This document shows positions 45,342 to 54,318 of a stretch of 60,831 nucleotides of DNA, piece after piece. The DNA is from Nitrospirota bacterium (GTDB taxonomy: Bacteria > Nitrospirota > Leptospirillia > Leptospirillales > Leptospirillaceae), in contig JAJYGC010000004.1 of NCBI GenBank assembly GCA_021785195.1, positions 1 to 60,831 of the forward strand, given 5' to 3'. The first letter of the stretch is position 1, and each line of letters starts with the position of its first letter. The notes beneath the pieces were generated by a model. The model saw only the letters and a list, made by a program, of their open reading frames with translations, was not told where the DNA came from and did no database searches. Position numbers and translations under genes: made by a program.

Positions 45342-45976
45342 TCAAAACGAAGCCTACAAGCCAAATTCAGCCATTATCTGAAAACTCAAAACTCCCAAAA
45401 TCATTTTTCACAAATTTTGCGCCTACGACCAATGTCAAAAGTTATTTTTCGACAACCCGGGACCATCTCCACCAAACTTCCTTCTGTCCCCGCTCCGGGA
45501 ACGGCTGCAGGACATTTGTCCTATTCTGAACCGGATTTCGGAGGAAATCTTCTGGAGGTGATCAATATCAATGAATAACCGATCAGGGCAATGGGGCGGG
45601 GCATATTTCTCAGGATAGGGAAGGTGACACTAAAGGAAGTCGTAGGAGGAAAACGCTTTTCTGTCAGGAAATAAGGTACCCATGAAAAGAACAGTAGCTT
45701 TAACCGGGAGCTCGATTTGCTTATCGCCAGAAACCTGCTTGCTCTGCTTATTCCCTATCATCGGAGCACCGGGATCATACGGATCCCAAGCGGGAGACTC
45801 ATGAAGGGATGGGGCGGAAAAACATTGCGAGAACAAAAAACCCATTAATAAATAAAGGGAACTCTCGTCTTCCGGAAACACGTTTCCATCTTCCCCTAGA
45901 CCGAACGGCATTCCAGCATGAAATCCGGCGGGCCAACATCCTCCCCACCGGACTAGGAAGCAACAATTTAGCTTTT
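45342..45976. other. gene-poor stretch after tRNA-Arg
   Basis: About 630 bp without a confident gene. A 48-codon plus frame (45435-45578, beginning MSKVIFRQPGTISTKLP) and a minus frame (45630-45845) are open but lack ribosome sites. No integrase, terminal repeat or copy of the tRNA 3' end was seen, so an integrated element is not supported, although the location is where one would sit. Confidence 0.6.
45630..45845 (-). CDS. doubtful small exported protein
   Basis: A frame of up to 71 aa from ATG 45845, MGFLFSQCFSAPSLHESPAW then DPYDPGAPMIG. A very short hydrophobic start and a plausible soluble remainder resemble an exported peptide, but no ribosome site is visible and no family is recognised. 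Low confidence. Confidence 0.25.
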   Translation of the reverse strand: MGFLFSQCFSAPSLHESPAWDPYDPGAPMIGNKQSKQVSGDKQIELPVKATVLFMGTLFPDRKAFSSYDFL

Positions 45977-46135
45977 TCAGGCCCGAATGATCAGAAAAAA
46001 AACAACAACTCCCAGCAACAACAATAATACGCCTTCAAGGGAACGCACCCTCCGGATATTGAAAAAGTCCGGGGCCGTGTCCGTTGAAACGATCTTCGTT
46101 GCAAATGACCTGTATCCAGCCCGCATATTGATCAT
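45977..46135 (-). CDS. 52-aa tail-anchored membrane protein, unknown function
   Basis: The start MINMRAGYRSFATKIVSTDT is preceded by GGAGG eight bases upstream (GAGGAGG-ATTACAAG-ATG), a strong ribosome site that decides against the longer frame from 46162. A polar N-terminus is followed by one C-terminal helix (LEGVLLLLLGVVVFFLIIRA), giving a tail-anchored topology. It stands alone in a gene-poor region. Confidence 0.55.
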   Translation of the reverse strand: MINMRAGYRSFATKIVSTDTAPDFFNIRRVRSLEGVLLLLLGVVVFFLIIRA

Positions 46136-46415
46136 CTTGTAATCCTCCTCGCTTGGCATCATGCGCTGGATTTGTTCCCATTGCAGTGAACCCCGTCACA
46201 GGACTGGATGACAGATGCCCCAGAAAGGACCAGAAATATACAAGGCCACTTCAGCCTTACCCAACTTGATCCGTTTATCCCCTGAAGGGGGGCATCCCCT
46301 ATGGTAAACTTTATCGAAAACTTAAAGAGTGAAGATTTGAGGGGGAGGCGAACAGGATCTTGAACTTCATGGGTGCGTTTCAGATCAAGGATGTCTCTGT
46401 CAAGGGAGAGGGCTC

Positions 46416-47171
46416 ATGGAAACGGGTGGGATTTTTCACAGAGTCGGGTATGTGGCCAGAAAGACCCTCATGTTCCAGGTCGAACTCCCTTCCGGAGTTC
46501 TTGGAACTTTTACCCCGGGGCAATATGCCTACCTGGAATGGAAAGATCCACCACTCACGGACGTAAAAGGAAACGGAAGGAACTTCTCCATCGTCTCTCC
46601 CCCCCGGGAACTCCCATTATTGTCATTTGCCACCAGACTGACCGGGTCCGCCTTCAAGAAATGTCTGGAGGAAATCCCGGACGGTGCTCCCATCCTCTTT
46701 TCCGGACCAATGGGTGAGTTTTGCCTCCCAGAATTTCCGGCGACCACACGCCAGCTTTCATGGAGGAAGCCCATCGTATTTGTGGCAGGAGGAATCGGCA
46801 TCACCCCGTTCAGAAGCATGTTGCTCGAAGCATTGCCACAAAACGAGGCCATTTCATTCTTCCTGTTCACAACCAACCATGATCTGGAGGATTCAGCGTT
46901 TCGAAACGAGTTCGAGGAGCTTTCCCGGACCCACAAGAATTTCTTTTTCGACCAGCTTGTATCGCAGGCATCCACTCTGCTTCCAAGGGGAGTGGAAGTC
47001 GGCCACCTGACCCCAAGCCGACTTTTTGAAACCATCGGGGAGAAGGCCAAGGATGGACTTTTTTATATTGCGGGACCTCCTTCCATGGTGAGTTCTTTCA
47101 AGACAGCCCTCATGAGTGCCGGAGTTTTGGAGGAACGAATCAAAACCGACCCGTTTCTGGGATATTTCTGA
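46416..47171 (+). CDS. ferredoxin-NAD(P)H reductase-like flavoprotein
   Basis: 251 aa. The FAD-binding barrel includes GTFTPGQYAYLEW and GRNFSIVSPP (the RxxS flavin motif). The NAD(P)-binding half starts PIVFVAGGIGITPFRSMLLE and ends with FYIAGPPSMVSSFKTALM. No 2Fe-2S or haem domain is attached, so it must work with a separate redox partner. The start ATG has GGGAGAGGG upstream. The electron partner is unknown. Confidence 0.87.
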   Translation: METGGIFHRVGYVARKTLMFQVELPSGVLGTFTPGQYAYLEWKDPPLTDVKGNGRNFSIVSPPRELPLLSFATRLTGSAFKKCLEEIPDGAPILFSGPMGEFCLPEFPATTRQLSWRKPIVFVAGGIGITPFRSMLLEALPQNEAISFFLFTTNHDLEDSAFRNEFEELSRTHKNFFFDQLVSQASTLLPRGVEVGHLTPSRLFETIGEKAKDGLFYIAGPPSMVSSFKTALMSAGVLEERIKTDPFLGYF

Positions 47172-47394
47172 CCCCATGGACATGCTACCTGAGGGCCTCT
47201 CATTTCATTCTTTTTCGGACCGCCACTTTTGGATTGACCTGCCGGCAATGAAACACCCCAGCGATTGTTCCGGGCGACTTCATGGGGAATTTCCTTGGAC
47301 TTGCCATCGCGGCCGGGATGCAGGAAAATCTGGATTCTCGTTCGACCAGGATCCAGGGTGGATCCGACCTCAACCCTATACCGGGAGCTTCAGC

Positions 47395-47841
47395 ATGTCC
47401 TCCATGCCATCAAAGATAGAGCAATTTTCCGTTTCCGATGAAATCATGTCCAAAATGCTGTCCGAAAGCCGTTCTGTCGCTGTCGTTGGCATTTCAGACA
47501 AACTTGGCAGGCCGAGCCTCACTGTGTCGAGTTACCTCCAGGACCATGGATATCAAGTCTATCCCGTCAATCCGACACTGGAATCCGTCGGCCATGTCAA
47601 ATGCCATCCATCACTGGAAAGCTTGCCCGTCACTCCCGACCTGTGCGTTGTTTTCAGAAAAGCCTCGGATATTCCGGACGTCATCAAAGAAGCCCATCGC
47701 AAAGGGATCAGCCGCATTTGGGTTCAGGAGGGCATCCAGAGCCCGGAAGGATACCGCATTGCAAAGGATATGGGACTCGAAATCGTCATGGATCGCTGCA
47801 TCATGAAGGAATACATGCGGATTGGAAAATCCTCCATTTGA
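47395..47841 (+). CDS. CoA-binding domain protein (YccU-like)
   Basis: 148 aa. The Rossmann-type CoA-binding motif is SRSVAVVGISDKLGRPSLTV, followed by GYQVYPVNPTLESVGHVKCH and IWVQEGIQSPEGYRIAKDMG with an ending VMDRCIMKEYMR. This is the short single-domain family seen in E. coli YccU. Starts at 47395 because GGGAG lies eight bases upstream; the frame is open back to 47116. The 47172-47394 gap holds no other clear gene. Confidence 0.85.
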   Translation: MSSMPSKIEQFSVSDEIMSKMLSESRSVAVVGISDKLGRPSLTVSSYLQDHGYQVYPVNPTLESVGHVKCHPSLESLPVTPDLCVVFRKASDIPDVIKEAHRKGISRIWVQEGIQSPEGYRIAKDMGLEIVMDRCIMKEYMRIGKSSI

Positions 47842-48183
47842 TTCTGGGATGAATCCCGGGAGAATCGCATGATGGGTTTTACCAAAAGCGCGCAGCAAGA
47901 ACCAATCAGGAGCTCTCCCCGCAACTGGTGCGGAGAGGTGTTCGATCTTGAACTGGGGTATTTCGGGGATTACCATAAATTCATACTCAGAGAAAATTCG
48001 GTTTCATATCAAGGGTCAATCCGGTTAAGTCATGGCATGGAAAGTTCCGAAGGGAATTCCCCGGGATGACCCGGACTGACTGACAGAAACGGCCCGGGGT
48101 TTCACAAGATGGGAGAGACAAATCCCTTCCCCGAAAGCCCTTATTTTGATGATTTTCCATTACCCCCCACCAAGGGAGAACCC
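47842..48183. other. intergenic region, no gene seen
   Basis: About 340 bp between the CoA-binding gene and the peroxiredoxin gene. A 66-codon frame at 47869-48069 lacks a ribosome site and recognisable features. No strong hairpin or promoter pair stands out. Confidence 0.5.
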
Positions 48184-48771
48184 ATGAACCCGCCACCCCG
48201 AACCGGCTTCACCCGCTCCAATCGCCTTTCAATCATCGTTGCGGTCATTGGAATGGCATTTTTTCTGGGGGCGTTGTTCCACACCCGCCAAAGCCAGGCC
48301 CTGCCGGTCCCCGGACAGGGACAACCGGCTCCTGCCTTCCAGGGAACAGACCAGAACGGCACGACCCACACCCTCACCGACTACCATGGCCACTGGCTGG
48401 TCCTTTATTTCTTTCCCAAGGCCGACACGCCAGGCTGCACCAAGGAGGCCTGCGCGTTCCGTGACGGGATTCTCAAGCTCAAGGCACTGGGGGCGGATGT
48501 CGTGGGTGTCAGCATGGATACACAGAACCGCCAGGAACGGTTTGCCCGAAAGTATCATATACCCTTCCCTCTCCTGGCAGACCACACTGGAACCATTGCC
48601 CGGACATACGGGGCGGCAGGCGGATTCCTGAACCTGGATCACCGATACTCCTTTCTCATAAACCCACAAGGGATTCTGGTCAAGCGTTATCTGGACGTGG
48701 ATCCCGACCGTCATGCCGGGGAAATTCTCAAGGATCTGAAAACGCTTGGAGCCCGGGAAACGGGCTCATGA
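48184..48771 (+). CDS. membrane-anchored or exported PrxQ/Bcp-type peroxiredoxin
   Basis: 195 aa. An N-terminal hydrophobic segment (LSIIVAVIGMAFFLGALF) forms a signal or anchor. The peroxiredoxin fold has YFFPKADTPGCTKEACAFRD, with the peroxidatic Cys in PGCT and a second Cys five residues on, as in atypical Bcp/PrxQ. The active site is therefore outside the cytoplasm, unlike the 2-Cys enzyme at 40.5 kb. AGGGAGA lies upstream. Its last four bases overlap the next gene. Confidence 0.92.
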   Translation: MNPPPRTGFTRSNRLSIIVAVIGMAFFLGALFHTRQSQALPVPGQGQPAPAFQGTDQNGTTHTLTDYHGHWLVLYFFPKADTPGCTKEACAFRDGILKLKALGADVVGVSMDTQNRQERFARKYHIPFPLLADHTGTIARTYGAAGGFLNLDHRYSFLINPQGILVKRYLDVDPDRHAGEILKDLKTLGARETGS

Positions 48772-49724
48772 ATTCCGGAAAATCCCGCGACACCTCACTC
48801 CCGGAAGAACGTTTTGCCAAGGAATCCATCACTTGGGTGGGCACCGGGAACATGGGGTTCCCCATGGTCTCGAATCTCATCGCCTCCGGATGGCCCGTGA
48901 CCGTCTACAACCGGACGCCGGAACGGGCCAGACCACTTTTGGAGGCTGGTGGACGGATGGCGGGAAGCCTATCCGAAGCGATTTCAAATCACAGGATTGT
49001 CGTGACCATGCTTCAGGATGACGAGGCCGTGCGTTCCGTCTGCGAATCCCCGTCGGGAATCCTGGATGGACTGCTCGAAGGTGGCATCCATGTTTCGATG
49101 GGAACCCTGAGTCCCACATTTGTGGAAAAACTGACTCAGCAACATGCTCAAAAAGGACAGACACTCGTTTCGGCCCCGGTGTTTGGAAGACCGGACCGGG
49201 CCCAATCCGCAACCCTGACTATCGTTACAGCGGGCCCCAAAAAGACTTTGGAATCACTTGATCCCCTTTTCCGCGCCCTCGGCTCAACCCTCTATCAGGT
49301 CGGAGAAAATCCTGCCCAGGCCAACTGGGTCAAGATTCTGGGAAACCTTACGCTCGGGGGACTGTTGGAAACACTGGCAGAAACCCTCTCCCTATCCCGG
49401 AAGGTGGGGATTCCACCCGAAACCCTGGTTGAAATTCTGAATACGGCTCTTTATCGCTCCCCCGTCTTCCAGAATTACGGAAACCTGATGGCCCGGGAAT
49501 CCTACCAACCCGCCGGATTCAATTTGAAACTCGGACTCAAGGACATGAGACTTGTCTCCACGGAAGCGGACCGGCTGGAGGTTCCTCTTCCGCTCGCCGA
49601 CCTTCTTCGGTCCGGACTTCTGGCGGGAATCAACAGGGGCTATGGAGAATGGGACTGGTCTGCGTTGAGTCGGGTGAGAGACGAGGATGCGGGAGCCATT
49701 CCGGATCATGACTCCGGTTATTGA
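48768..49724 (+). CDS. NAD(P)-dependent beta-hydroxyacid dehydrogenase
   Basis: 318 aa. The N-terminal NAD(P) site is WVGTGNMGFPMVSNLIASGW, the substrate motif VSAPVFGRPDRAQSATL replaces the typical DAPVSGG, and the catalytic Lys lies in NWVKILGN. The second domain has FNLKLGLKDMRLV, the family signature seen in glyoxylate and succinic semialdehyde reductases. The precise substrate is open. ATGA overlap with the upstream peroxiredoxin implies coupled translation. Confidence 0.88.
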   Translation: MNSGKSRDTSLPEERFAKESITWVGTGNMGFPMVSNLIASGWPVTVYNRTPERARPLLEAGGRMAGSLSEAISNHRIVVTMLQDDEAVRSVCESPSGILDGLLEGGIHVSMGTLSPTFVEKLTQQHAQKGQTLVSAPVFGRPDRAQSATLTIVTAGPKKTLESLDPLFRALGSTLYQVGENPAQANWVKILGNLTLGGLLETLAETLSLSRKVGIPPETLVEILNTALYRSPVFQNYGNLMARESYQPAGFNLKLGLKDMRLVSTEADRLEVPLPLADLLRSGLLAGINRGYGEWDWSALSRVRDEDAGAIPDHDSGY

Positions 49725-49737
49725 ACACAAGGTGCAC

Positions 49738-49814
49738 CCGGGGAAGCTCCCGTAGAAACACCTGGCGACAGGACCATCCCGGAGATCTCTTGGGAAACCT
49801 CCGGGGAAGCTCCC
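49738..49814. repeat. 14-bp direct repeat with self-complementary arms in a convergent gap
   Basis: CCGGGGAAGCTCCC occurs at 49738-49751 and again, identically, at 49801-49814. Each copy can fold (GGGA/TCCC). They lie between two convergent genes; the second is followed by TTTCCT. They may serve as a bidirectional terminator pair. Confidence 0.6.
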
Positions 49815-49818
49815 TTTC

Positions 49819-50751
49819 CTAGCGGATGGAAGATGGGTTCAGTGACCCCACCGCCCTGATCAATGCTTCCCAGAATTGCCCTTCGATCGGACCGGCCTTT
49901 TTTTCGACAGCCCCCAGCGATTTCAGGTCCACGACCGGCCGGCTCAAGAGATCACCGGCTTTCTTATCCCAGGCTGTCTTTTCCATACCGAGGGCGAGAA
50001 TGGCCTTTCGCCCATTTTCATATGACGCGAGGGCTTTGGTTTCGGCCGACCCGTCGCTTGCGGTAAATCCGCTCTGAAGACGATTCCATCGGATTGCAAG
50101 AATGCGGTCCGCAAAGAACACTGCACTCGATAAATCAACCGATAAGGGAGGGATCTCAGTATGTCCTTTGGCAACTGCGATCTTTCTCTGTCCGGGCAGC
50201 AGAACCTGTTGAAGCGCTTCCAGGGCCCCCATGAAGATGCCTCCTTCTTCCCCTTCGATCTCTCCTATCCGTTCATTCAGGCGTCCCAGGAGTGCGACAT
50301 CCACCGACGGTGTCGCCACCGCCGCCTCAAAACGCTGGACCAGGAAAAGATCCTTCGCATCCAGTCTGACAAGCCGATTCCTGGTCCGGATGAGAACTTG
50401 GATGACCCTTTGTTTTTGACTGTCTGAAAGACCCAACCCGTTCTGTCGATCAAAATACCAATGGGCGTGGGATCCCAGGATTCGAAGAAACCGATTTCCT
50501 GGGGTGACCGTCATTGGTTTATCTCGTTCATGGCCCTGGACCCCGACCCACCCGCGGCTTTGCGACGGAATCACCCACTTGGACAAGGACTGGACCTCTT
50601 CCCATCCAGGAGGATGCCCGGATTCCGGCAACGAGTTCTCCGCATGGGTCCCTATCGGGAATCCAAAAAGCAGGAGCAATCCGACGAGAGCGCCACACAC
50701 TTGGACACTCACACGTCCCTTAAACGTCTGGTTCTGGTCCTTTCTGTACAT
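49819..50751 (-). CDS. periplasmic Spy/CpxP-like protein
   Basis: 310 aa from ATG 50751. A signal peptide (VQVCGALVGLLLLFGFPIGT HAE) precedes a helical domain with GLSDSQKQRVIQVLIRTRNR, which matches the LTxxQ pattern of Spy/CpxP/heavy-metal-resistance proteins. LEALQQVLLPGQRKIAVAK is the usual second motif. The C-terminal 100 residues are helical and not assigned. Such proteins act as periplasmic chaperones or metal-stress sensors. It precedes an outer-membrane barrel gene on the complementary series. Confidence 0.65.
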   Translation of the reverse strand: MYRKDQNQTFKGRVSVQVCGALVGLLLLFGFPIGTHAENSLPESGHPPGWEEVQSLSKWVIPSQSRGWVGVQGHERDKPMTVTPGNRFLRILGSHAHWYFDRQNGLGLSDSQKQRVIQVLIRTRNRLVRLDAKDLFLVQRFEAAVATPSVDVALLGRLNERIGEIEGEEGGIFMGALEALQQVLLPGQRKIAVAKGHTEIPPLSVDLSSAVFFADRILAIRWNRLQSGFTASDGSAETKALASYENGRKAILALGMEKTAWDKKAGDLLSRPVVDLKSLGAVEKKAGPIEGQFWEALIRAVGSLNPSSIR

Positions 50752-50823
50752 CGAGGCCTCCCAGAATATTGATCCGACTTTTCCCAATGCCCCAGGAATC
50801 GATCATCATCATTTCCCGAGCAA

Positions 50824-51417
50824 TCACAGGAAGGTAAAGCCAACCACGATCGGAACGAAGCTGATGCCTCCCAGAGAGGTGGTGGGGGTGCTCAGGAGCG
50901 GTCCGGAAATCGTTTCATATCGAATCTCTCCATAGAAGATTCCAACATTCATGCCAATCCCGGCATCCCAGACAAAATTGTTTCCCTGTCCCCCATAGCT
51001 CGACGAATAGTTGTATCCGGCATCTCCCAGCACATACAGGGACACCACATCAAGAACATTGAGGAACGTGTACTGGAGACCAAGTGTCACCGGGACCAGG
51101 TTCATCGCCGGGGTTCCCGTCAGACGGATGAAGTTGCCCTGCGCCCGAACCGCCCAACTGTCAGTGACATGAAGGGTCGCCAGAATGCCCGCACCCCATC
51201 CTGCGCCACTATAATTGGTTTGCTGATCCAGGATTGTGCCGGCCCCCGACAATTCCCCGATACCCATTCCCTGGATAGACAGGGTCAACGGGAGTACGGC
51301 TGCATTCGAGGAACGGACCGCCCCCTGTCCCAATAGGATTACAAGAACACCGATGAGGAGGAGGATCCCCCGGAAAATTCCCTGAGCACCCCAAGGCACG
51401 CCATTTCTGCTGTTCAT
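50824..51417 (-). CDS. small outer-membrane beta-barrel protein
   Basis: 197 aa from ATG 51417. A signal (GIFRGILLLIGVLVILLGQG) is followed by alternating amphipathic strands ending in an aromatic C-terminus (VGFTFL), as expected for an OmpA/OmpW-like barrel recognised by the BAM machinery. Strand-rich pieces include LSIQGMGIGELSG and VSLYVLGDAGYNYSSSYGGQ. Exact family not assigned. Confidence 0.7.
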   Translation of the reverse strand: MNSRNGVPWGAQGIFRGILLLIGVLVILLGQGAVRSSNAAVLPLTLSIQGMGIGELSGAGTILDQQTNYSGAGWGAGILATLHVTDSWAVRAQGNFIRLTGTPAMNLVPVTLGLQYTFLNVLDVVSLYVLGDAGYNYSSSYGGQGNNFVWDAGIGMNVGIFYGEIRYETISGPLLSTPTTSLGGISFVPIVVGFTFL

Positions 51418-51614
51418 CGACAAGCTCCTTTCCTGAGCGACACGACATTCTTCCAAACACCCAGCGGACAGGTCACATCCCCTTGAGGATGCGAAGATGC
51501 GGACTGACCCGGGAGACGATCCATATGATTGTACGATGTTATCCCAGCATCCTTATGAAAACAAAGATTTTCCACAATTGTGACAATTCTGGCGCGCCCG
51601 AAGCGGACAATCCT

Positions 51615-53846
51615 TCATTCCAACAGGTGATCCCGGATATCCAGTGGCACAATCAACAGGGGAAACTCGGTCAGTCGCATGGCGATCCTTTCGGCCGTGG
51701 ACTCAAACCCCGGCCGCCATGCCGACTGACCCAAAAGAACAAGCCTAGGATGGATTTCCCGACATCGACTGACAAAGCACTCGATCCAGCCGTCTTTTGA
51801 ATTTTCCTCCAGGAAGGTTCCCCCCAAAGAGCGCGTCAGTTCCGCGAGCTTCCGGGAGTATTGTCCGTCCTGTGTCTCCTTCCTGACAAAAAGAACCTTG
51901 AGTTCAAGGCCAAGACGGTCGGCAAGGGAAGCTCCCCTTCGCACCAGGGCCCCATCTTCGGGTCGATCCGAAACACCGGACAGGAGGCATCCCCCCAGCC
52001 CCGTCTGGATGCCCCGGGAACGCGTTCCTTCCGAAACACATTTCATGGCAAGCTCCCTCAGCGCAGTCAGGTTGTTTTTGGTAAAGAAATTCCTGAGCGC
52101 CTCTTCGACCTTTTCGATCGGGTACACTTTGCCTTCAACCAGACGGGACTGAAGTGCTTCGGGAGCCAGATCCACAAGGACCAGCTCATCCGCCAGAAGG
52201 ACGATGCTATCCGGCACCGTTTCATGGACGCGGATCCCCGTCTGGAACTCGATCAGGTCATTGAGGCTTTCGAGATGCTGGACATTGAGCGTGGAAAACA
52301 CATCAATTCCGGCCTCCAGGAGATTCAGGACATCCTGGTAACGCTTTCCGTGGGCGTAGCCCGGGGGATTTGCGTGGGCCAGCTCATCCACCAGGACAAG
52401 ATCCGGATGACAATTTAGAATCGCGTCCATATCCATTTCTCCCAGGACGAGACCCTGGTAAGAGAACACTTTTCTGGGAATCTGCCGAAGTCCATCGGCC
52501 ATTTTTTCCGTTTCGGCCCGCCGATGGGTTTCCAGATAGCCGACGACAACATCGACGCCGGATTTTTTTCGTTCCTGAGCCACCTGCAACATCCTGTATG
52601 TCTTTCCGATCCCGGGCGCCGCCCCCAGGAACAAAGTAAAACGGCCTTTCATTGCTGTGAAAGACTCGACAGGAGGTTCGATGGGCAGGACTTCAATAGA
52701 CTGGGCATCGCTGGAACTGACTTCCGTCAGCGCCGGAATGAGATGAATTTCAACATCAATCCGGGAAAAATTTCTCAGGACTGAGCGAACCATCGACTTT
52801 CGCCAGGTCCTCGCGGTTCCGGCATGCCCAAGAACCAGACGTGTCGTCCGGGTCCGTTGAATGAACCGCCAGAGCGTCCATCCCGGATGACGGGTCCAGA
52901 GGAGGGAAAACTTGCCGCCCGCTTCCCGCACCTTTTTTTGAGTCTCTTCCAGCGCCTCTTTTTTTAAAGGCAAACGGGTTCCAAAAAGGGAAATTCCCCT
53001 GAGGTGAAGAACGAGCAGCTCACCTCCCAACCTGCGGGCAAGATCGCTCCCATAATCCACCAGCCTTGAGAGGGCGGGGGGATGATCCGAGACCAGTACC
53101 GTCACCCGTTCGCAAACCCCTTTTTTGCCGCCTTGGCGGGTCAATTGGGTATCGAGGACCTTTGCCGAAAACTGCAGCGTCATTTCCCGCAGCTTGACCA
53201 GATTGGACTCCCGGAACGGGCCTTCCAAGGCACTTTGGGCCTGAAAATCCGGAAACACCTTTCCGTCACGAATCCTCTCGACGAGTTCAGAGGGGGGAAC
53301 GTCCACAACCACAATTTCGTCCGCTTTTTTCAGGAAGGCCACCGGGATGGTTTCCCGGACGAGACTCCCGAGGATCTGGGAAACGGGACCGGCAAGGTCC
53401 TCGACATGCATCGAATTCAGGGTGGTGACGACGCTGATTCCGGATTCGAGGATTTCCTCAAGATCCTGCCATCTTTTCCGGTGTCGGGAATCTGGTGGAT
53501 TTTCATGCGCCAGTTCATCGACAAACAAGGTGGCAGGACGTCTCTTCAGGATGCCCTCAAGGTCCATTTCCGGAAAAAGTTGACCTCCTTTTTCCCTCCA
53601 CAGGGGGGGGACGGATTCAAAGAGTTCCAGAACGTCGCGGATTTCCGGCCGGGGTTTGTCCTCCATCCATCCGATCACAACATCCACGCCTCGGCTTCGC
53701 AGTGCATTGAGATCCAGAAGGGCTCTTCGGGTTTTCCCGACACCGGGTGCCCAACCGAGGTAGATTCTGATCCGGCCCCTGCCCATTTTAAGCAACGCTC
53801 CCAGAAAAGGGTCAAATCCCGAAAACCCTTCCTGGCTCCCATCCAT
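51615..53846 (-). CDS. kinase-less tandem KdpD-sensor / UspA protein
   Basis: 743 aa in two homologous halves. Each half has a KdpD N-terminal sensor domain (Walker A GWAPGVGKT at 31-39 and GAAPGIGKT at 408-416; Walker B-like VDELAH near 109 and 486) followed by a UspA-like domain (about 245-375 and 615-743). Canonical KdpD would continue with four membrane helices, GAF, HisKA and HATPase domains; all are absent, as is any His phospho-site. The second half is closer to KdpD (TLNVQHLESLNDL), the first is diverged (TLNSMHVEDLAG). The start at 53846 has GGGGAGGG eight bases upstream; a TTG at 53882 is an alternative. It is divergent from the secreted protein and kdp genes. It may act as a soluble potassium or nucleotide sensor. 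Confidence 0.85.
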   Translation of the reverse strand: MDGSQEGFSGFDPFLGALLKMGRGRIRIYLGWAPGVGKTRRALLDLNALRSRGVDVVIGWMEDKPRPEIRDVLELFESVPPLWREKGGQLFPEMDLEGILKRRPATLFVDELAHENPPDSRHRKRWQDLEEILESGISVVTTLNSMHVEDLAGPVSQILGSLVRETIPVAFLKKADEIVVVDVPPSELVERIRDGKVFPDFQAQSALEGPFRESNLVKLREMTLQFSAKVLDTQLTRQGGKKGVCERVTVLVSDHPPALSRLVDYGSDLARRLGGELLVLHLRGISLFGTRLPLKKEALEETQKKVREAGGKFSLLWTRHPGWTLWRFIQRTRTTRLVLGHAGTARTWRKSMVRSVLRNFSRIDVEIHLIPALTEVSSSDAQSIEVLPIEPPVESFTAMKGRFTLFLGAAPGIGKTYRMLQVAQERKKSGVDVVVGYLETHRRAETEKMADGLRQIPRKVFSYQGLVLGEMDMDAILNCHPDLVLVDELAHANPPGYAHGKRYQDVLNLLEAGIDVFSTLNVQHLESLNDLIEFQTGIRVHETVPDSIVLLADELVLVDLAPEALQSRLVEGKVYPIEKVEEALRNFFTKNNLTALRELAMKCVSEGTRSRGIQTGLGGCLLSGVSDRPEDGALVRRGASLADRLGLELKVLFVRKETQDGQYSRKLAELTRSLGGTFLEENSKDGWIECFVSRCREIHPRLVLLGQSAWRPGFESTAERIAMRLTEFPLLIVPLDIRDHLLE

Positions 53847-54059
53847 TTCTGCATCCCTCCCCGACCCAGAGCAGGTCAACAAACCTCACAACCATTTGGG
53901 TCAAGACTCAACGGAAGGATCAAACCGGGTTCAAGACATCTCTTTCCGGACCCGGGTCAGAGTACAATCGAATCCGTCCACAGAATGGTTTTCCTCTTCC
54001 CCATGGTTGTAAACATTCATCTACCCCCGCAGGATATCATAATGGTTCTTCCGGATTAC

Positions 54060-54081
54060 TCGGCCAAGTGGCCGATTGTTC
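54060..54081 (+). promoter_or_regulatory. palindromic operator copy 1 with adjacent TTGTTC
   Basis: TCGGCC-AAGT-GGCCGA is a perfect 6-4-6 palindrome followed directly by TTGTTCCC. A near-identical element, with matching changes in both arms, stands at 55329-55350 ahead of kdpB. If TTGTTC is a -35 box, the -10 here would be the weak TACCTT at 54099-54104. Confidence 0.65.
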
Positions 54082-54217
54082 CCCTTACCGGAACCATTTA
54101 CCTTCGATTCCATAACTTGGCCTGAGACCTGTCCCGGAAACAAACTTCTTTGGCTCCCATACAAAACACAGGGGAAATGGGGTCATGACCTCATGTCATG
54201 TCTGCCTAAAAATGTTT

Positions 54218-54235
54218 ACATAATTACAATTATGT
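54218..54235. promoter_or_regulatory. perfect 8-2-8 palindrome, candidate enhancer site for a sigma-54 activator
   Basis: ACATAATT-AC-AATTATGT is symmetric at all eight arm positions. Its centre is about 100 bp upstream of the start site predicted by the sigma-54 promoter at 54303-54318, the usual distance for an enhancer-binding-protein site. Confidence 0.55.
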
Positions 54236-54302
54236 TTGTCTTAACGGGAACACGGAGGATGAAAAAATTTATATTCATTGTTTATCAACGACTTGAAATA
54301 AT

Positions 54303-54318
54303 TGGCACATATATTGCT
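54303..54318 (+). promoter_or_regulatory. sigma-54 (RpoN) type promoter of the secreted-protein gene
   Basis: TTGGCAC-ATATA-TTGCT matches the sigma-54 consensus (TGGCAC-N5-TTGC). The invariant GG (54304-54305) and GC (54316-54317) are 12 bp apart, the strict spacing. The expected start site is about 54329, leaving a 30-nt leader with AGAGGAGG before the ATG at 54359. Confidence 0.72.

Noticed and set aside
45264-46135. Integrated mobile element at tRNA-Arg
   Set aside because: No integrase, transposase, terminal repeats or duplicated tRNA 3' end could be found in the window.
53082-54125. 347-codon plus-strand frame antisense to the KdpD-like gene
   Set aside because: The minus strand carries Walker motifs; the plus frame is rich in His/Arg/Pro with no domain, and would run through the control region.
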